Source of the DNA: an uncultured Bacteroidota bacterium
GTDB lineage: Bacteria; Bacteroidota; Bacteroidia; Flavobacteriales; UA16
Direction of reading: 5' to 3'
Assembly (NCBI GenBank): GCA_902535565.1
Contig: CACAUH010000005.1
Coordinates: 1 to 36,608, forward strand
Length of the DNA: 36,608 bases
In this document: one piece after another, positions 33,685-36,608 of the stretch
Layout of the letters: each line of letters starts with the position of its first letter
Position numbering within the stretch: position 1 is the stretch's first letter
Notes under the pieces: generated by a model
The model's database searches: none
What the model saw: the letters and a program-made list of their open reading frames with translations, nothing else
What the model was told of the DNA's origin: nothing
Translations under genes and position numbers: made by a program

Positions 33685-34346
33685 GCTTGAAGTCCGGGAC
33701 TTTGTCAGGAGAGTCCCTTCAAGTGGCTGGCGAGGAGCTCGTTCTTCTTCCCAATGGTGCAGTATTCTGGCCTTCTCGGTCCGCACTATGGCTGAGTGAC
33801 CTTCACTTGGGCAAGGCGGCTCATTTCAGAAAACACGGGGTGCCCATAGGTTCAGAACCTACGCTGGCGACCTTGCATCGTCTTCGGGTTTGTATCCAGC
33901 GTTTGAGGCCTGGGAGGGTTTGGCTTCTCGGAGACCTCTTTCACAGTGACATCAATAGGGAATGGGAGCCGTTTGCTGGCCTGTGCGAAGAATTCGCGAA
34001 TAAGGAGTGGGTTCTTGTACGCGGCAATCACGATGGGATTCCAGATGTCCTTTTGCGGGAATCCAATATCGCGCAGTTGGATCGGTTGGATTCACCGCCT
34101 TTCACCTTTACGCATGACCCCGTTGATTTAAAAGCAGATTTTGGGCATCACGTGTGTGGCCATGTTCACCCTGGTGTCCGGTTGGAGGGGACGGGGCGAC
34201 AGCGGCTCCGCGTTCGGTGTTTCCATCTCTCAGAGAGACAATTTGTGCTTCCCGCCTTTGGGGATTTTACCGGCATGCACGTGATTCAACCTGCTGACAA
34301 TGACCGCGTGTTTGCCATTACTGGCGAGGCGGTCATTGAAGTTTAG
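33681..34346 (+). CDS. pdeM: PdeM, ligase-associated DNA damage response phosphoesterase
   Basis: A calcineurin-like metallophosphoesterase of 221 residues from the TTG at 33681, or 207 from the GTG at 33723. Metal ligands read in order: LSDLHLGKAAHF (D, H), WLLGDLFHS (D), VRGNHDGIP (N, H), THDP (H), and CGHVHPG (GHxH), the full set. HFRKHGVPIG is a hallmark of PdeM, normally found next to a DEXH helicase, an exonuclease and an ATP-dependent ligase. None of those is seen here. The TTG start overlaps the previous stop (TTGA), which suggests translational coupling with the barrel genes. It is convergent with the lipoprotein gene. Confidence 0.85.
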   Translation: MSLKSGTLSGESLQVAGEELVLLPNGAVFWPSRSALWLSDLHLGKAAHFRKHGVPIGSEPTLATLHRLRVCIQRLRPGRVWLLGDLFHSDINREWEPFAGLCEEFANKEWVLVRGNHDGIPDVLLRESNIAQLDRLDSPPFTFTHDPVDLKADFGHHVCGHVHPGVRLEGTGRQRLRVRCFHLSERQFVLPAFGDFTGMHVIQPADNDRVFAITGEAVIEV

Positions 34347-34381
34347 GTTGTCCTTGGATTTGGCTTATTGGACCCCACCTT

Positions 34382-34398
34382 TGGGCAGAAGTTGCCCA
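34382..34398. terminator. Weak dyad between convergent genes
   Basis: TGGGCA and TGCCCA, a 6-bp stem with a 5-base loop, lie between the stops of pdeM and the lipoprotein gene. A T-rich stretch (GTGTTTC) follows on the plus strand only. It could serve as a weak terminator. Confidence 0.3.
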
Positions 34399-34411
34399 GT
34401 GTTTCATTGAC

Positions 34412-35614
34412 TCATTGGGTCAGGATCATGTCGATGTCGTCTATGAAGACGTGTCCTTTTTCCGCGGTGGATATCGTTATGTATTGAATCGAAGACAGAC
34501 CTGGAGGGTCTTTTTTATGCAGTTTCCAATCAAATTCAGAGAGAGGTATACTGCAAAATTCCCAGTGTCCGAACCATTGATTGGCAAAGAAATTCCCTGA
34601 TAGGGACACTTCGGAGCTGTACCCGAAGTGATCCACGATGCCTATGGTTATGGGTAAATCTCCGCTGGGTCCAGGGTTTACCCCAATATTTTTCAGGTGA
34701 AACTCTATTTTGGAATCGGTCAAATTCGAAGGTGGAGAAACCGGACACCACCCATTCCAAGTAAAACCGATCATGTTGTCATCGGTGGATGGCGAGGACG
34801 TTGAAAACGGCTTTGGGATGAAGTTCCATTCCAGTTCAAGCGTATTCGACTTGTTGCGGCCTCGTTTGGCGGACACTTTCATGATTCTGCGGTCACCGAA
34901 GTCCCCCAATCCCCATACGTGATCGAATTGGTCTTCGAAAACATTGAACTTTCCCTTTGGACAAGGGGATGGGTCAGCTTTCCTCGCACGTCTGTTGGCT
35001 TTTCTAGAGGGTAGGCTTGGGCCAATTGTCATTTCGTCAATCAGCACTTCACCGAAGTCTTCCAGGGTCAATTGGAGTCCCGCGATGCGCTTGAAATCTG
35101 TGGACTTGCTCCCGCGGCGAAAATGTTCAATGGGAACATTCACAGTTTGCCAAAGTGTGTCGAGGTCTGGATTTAGGAGGTGGTACTGATTCAGATGGAT
35201 TGAAGCCACATGACCATCTTCATCTATCCAGCCAAGGACCAGGACAGGGGTCGATTGACTCAAGCGTTTTTTGCGAATGCTGAACTGAAGCGCGCAGTTA
35301 TCTAGAACACTGAGGTCTTGGATTCCACCGTGTTTCCAATTCAGCTCCATTGATGGTGCAGGCCCATTCCCATCCCACCAAATCAGATCAACTCCGTGAT
35401 TGCAGGTCAGGGTGTCCAAAAAGACATGGTGTCTTGGGAATCTGCCAAAGCGTGGATCCCTTTCTTCCATGTGTGCCAGCAATTCGAGAGAATCGCGCTG
35501 TCCCTCAGAAATCGAAGGTGCAGAACGTTGCATCACCCGCGATTTGGAGCACGAGGTAGCTGACAAAGCCAACAACATCAAAGGCCAAAAAAGGCGAGAT
35601 TGAAATGCAGACAT
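34412..35614 (-). CDS. Lipoprotein with two CBM11/CIA30-like beta domains
   Basis: A 400-residue exported protein with a short signal ending LSATSC, a likely lipidation site. Two similar beta-sandwich regions follow. Region 1 (about 60-205) reads HGVDLIWWDGNGPAPSMELN, then GLQLTLEDFGEVLIDEMTIG. Region 2 (about 225-400) reads HVWGLGDFGDRRIMKVSAKRG, then YITISTAEKGHVFIDDIDM. Both end with a strand of the type V-x-I-D-D/E, as in galactose-binding-like CBM11 or CIA30 domains. No catalytic residues are recognised. A role in surface carbohydrate binding is an inference. A basic linker (SRKANRRARKADPSPCPKG) separates the two parts. Confidence 0.78.
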   Translation of the reverse strand: MSAFQSRLFWPLMLLALSATSCSKSRVMQRSAPSISEGQRDSLELLAHMEERDPRFGRFPRHHVFLDTLTCNHGVDLIWWDGNGPAPSMELNWKHGGIQDLSVLDNCALQFSIRKKRLSQSTPVLVLGWIDEDGHVASIHLNQYHLLNPDLDTLWQTVNVPIEHFRRGSKSTDFKRIAGLQLTLEDFGEVLIDEMTIGPSLPSRKANRRARKADPSPCPKGKFNVFEDQFDHVWGLGDFGDRRIMKVSAKRGRNKSNTLELEWNFIPKPFSTSSPSTDDNMIGFTWNGWCPVSPPSNLTDSKIEFHLKNIGVNPGPSGDLPITIGIVDHFGYSSEVSLSGNFFANQWFGHWEFCSIPLSEFDWKLHKKDPPGLSSIQYITISTAEKGHVFIDDIDMILTQ

Positions 35615-35633
35615 TTCGGTGAGCGTTAAGCAC

Positions 35634-35641
35634 CAAATTTA
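35634..35641 (-). promoter_or_regulatory. -7 box TAAATTTG of the lipoprotein gene
   Basis: An exact TAnnTTTG match on the minus strand, overlapping the stop codon of the upstream gene (35641-35639) and ending 19 bases before the lipoprotein ATG. It suggests independent transcription of the lipoprotein gene. No TTG is seen at -33. Confidence 0.45.
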
Positions 35642-36608
35642 ATCGCAGGGGATGTTGTCTGGATGATTGAAGTTAGGCGATGACTTGTCGGTGCATTCGT
35701 CTATGTCATCACATATTCCATCGACGTCATAATCATAAACCCCGCAAGTGCAACACAGCGGATAACCAATGAGAATCAGGTGCGAGACAGCAGGCTGTCC
35801 GAATGTCGTCCCTCCAGGAGCGGCGGCGACACCGGGGCACCCCTCTGCATTGTAAACCATTGCCCTGAACAATCCAGGATGAACCATAATGGGGTCGTCG
35901 TTCAGATCTATGGTCATGCTTTCGGTCATGCCTGCTGCTTCCAAAACAAGCTGGACTGCATCGAATGCACTTGGTGGAACAAATGGAATACTGCCTCGAT
36001 CTAAATCAAGTGTTACAATGCCGTCCTCGCTTGTGGGTGAGGAGGGGAGCACGGTCAATTCAATGCCATTGAAGGTTGGCGCTGTATCGCAGTCGCCTCG
36101 GCACACTTCGTTGCTCGGGCTGTCGTAATTGTTTGCATTGAGGTCTGAGCACAAATCAGATGAATTACAAATACCATCTCCATCATCGTCAATACCGTCT
36201 TCTTCTGGATTGAAGGTGCCACTGAGACAGTCATCGCATCCGTCGAGGTCTGTATCAATGCACACGAATGGGTCGTTGTCATCTGAATCTAGCTCGGCAC
36301 ATATTCCATCACCATCGACGTCGGGTGTGCATGCAATTCCATCGCAATCAAAGCCCATTTCAGGGTAGGTACAGGTCTCGTCGTCTTCCGTTGCCCATGG
36401 TGCGTAATTGCATGCGATGGGGTCTGTACAGCCAAGCAAATCGTCACAAGTGAACAGCTCAAAATAGAAGTCATGGCCTGTTGCTTCGTCGTCGGTGTTA
36501 CTAAAACTGCCGCCCGGTTCATATGAATCGAAGTTGCTTTTTAGGAGGTTGGTGCTGTTGCCCAAGATCAAAAGCCCATATTCCGAGCCTGCATTGAGCA
36601 AAATTGGA
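35639..36608 (-). CDS. Secreted GCTD-repeat, calcium-binding-like protein, 3' part
   Basis: The reading frame is open to the window edge, so the N-terminus is missing; an internal TTG at 36601 is unlikely to be the true start. The visible part of about 322 codons has a GCTDPIACNYAPWATEDDETC repeat, then DVDGDGICAELDSDDNDPF and DTDLDGCDDCLSGTF, thrombospondin type 3-like Asp-rich calcium loops, and further DDDGDGICNSSDLCSD. A beta-sandwich with LDRGSIPF and a final YDVDGICDDIDECTDKSSPN segment ends the chain. No type IX sorting domain is visible. It shares its repeat type with the proteins at 1-713 and 8244-12197. Very acidic; an extracellular calcium-stabilised spacer is likely. Confidence 0.82.
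   Translation of the reverse strand, partial: PILLNAGSEYGLLILGNSTNLLKSNFDSYEPGGSFSNTDDEATGHDFYFELFTCDDLLGCTDPIACNYAPWATEDDETCTYPEMGFDCDGIACTPDVDGDGICAELDSDDNDPFVCIDTDLDGCDDCLSGTFNPEEDGIDDDGDGICNSSDLCSDLNANNYDSPSNEVCRGDCDTAPTFNGIELTVLPSSPTSEDGIVTLDLDRGSIPFVPPSAFDAVQLVLEAAGMTESMTIDLNDDPIMVHPGLFRAMVYNAEGCPGVAAAPGGTTFGQPAVSHLILIGYPLCCTCGVYDYDVDGICDDIDECTDKSSPNFNHPDNIPCD

Noticed and set aside
1..36608. CRISPR array, tRNA, rRNA, insertion sequence, toxin-antitoxin or phage genes
   Set aside because: I looked in all intergenic gaps and found no regular short direct repeats, no cloverleaf and no transposase or integrase motif.

Overview
This 36.6-kb window comes from a member of the Bacteroidota, most likely a marine, fairly GC-rich Flavobacteriales/Cryomorphaceae-like bacterium. 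The signs are a fused alpha-beta E1 dehydrogenase, a TonB receptor with a carboxypeptidase-regulatory-like N-terminal domain, a Lacal_2735-type small protein, DUF1573 and DUF4369/TlpA-type proteins, secreted proteins with GCTDxxACNY repeats, and several promoter boxes that match the Bacteroidota -7 consensus TAnnTTTG. The lineage is inferred from gene content; no rRNA or tRNA gene was found. Genes fill almost the whole window, and the longest non-coding stretch is about 240 bases (12198-12440).

Layout. 1-713: 5' part of a secreted repeat protein (minus strand, runs off the window). 873-5180: housekeeping run of adk, obgE, the fused 2-oxoacid dehydrogenase E1 and a small S4 RNA-binding protein. 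5252-12197: a TonB-dependent receptor, then a 1317-residue secreted protein made of two tandem alpha/beta-hydrolase-like domains that both lack the nucleophilic serine, followed by GCTD repeats and a dockerin-like tail, closed by a strong terminator. 12441-15514: DoxX-family protein and valS, convergent. 15637-16136: DUF1573 protein and terminator.

16192-24203 is a light- and flavin-related region: Lacal_2735 protein, atypical SDR, flavin reductase, a divergent cryptochrome/photolyase, alpha/beta hydrolase, RDD protein (minus), a DUF2256 zinc-ribbon protein only 48 residues long, an FeS-type (6-4) photolyase with all four cluster cysteines, a DASH-type cryptochrome broken by a one-base frameshift in a run of nine G, and an unknown protein. 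Three photolyase-family genes in about 6 kb, packed with a flavin reductase and linked by start/stop overlaps, suggest a photorepair or blue-light module.

24225-27892: a 2-Cys peroxiredoxin divergent from a polyphosphate operon (ppk1-ppx). 27893-34346: unknown protein, thioredoxin-domain lipoprotein, GT4 glycosyltransferase, MacB/FtsX-type permease, two tandem outer-membrane barrel paralogues and the PdeM phosphoesterase, the last three linked by stop/start overlaps. 34412-36608: a two-domain lipoprotein with carbohydrate-binding-like folds and the 3' part of another secreted GCTD-repeat, calcium-binding-like protein.

No CRISPR array, insertion sequence, integrase, phage gene or toxin-antitoxin pair was seen. 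The best candidates for something not well described are the photolyase cluster, with its divergent cryptochrome and catalytically atypical SDR, and the serine-less tandem hydrolase protein.
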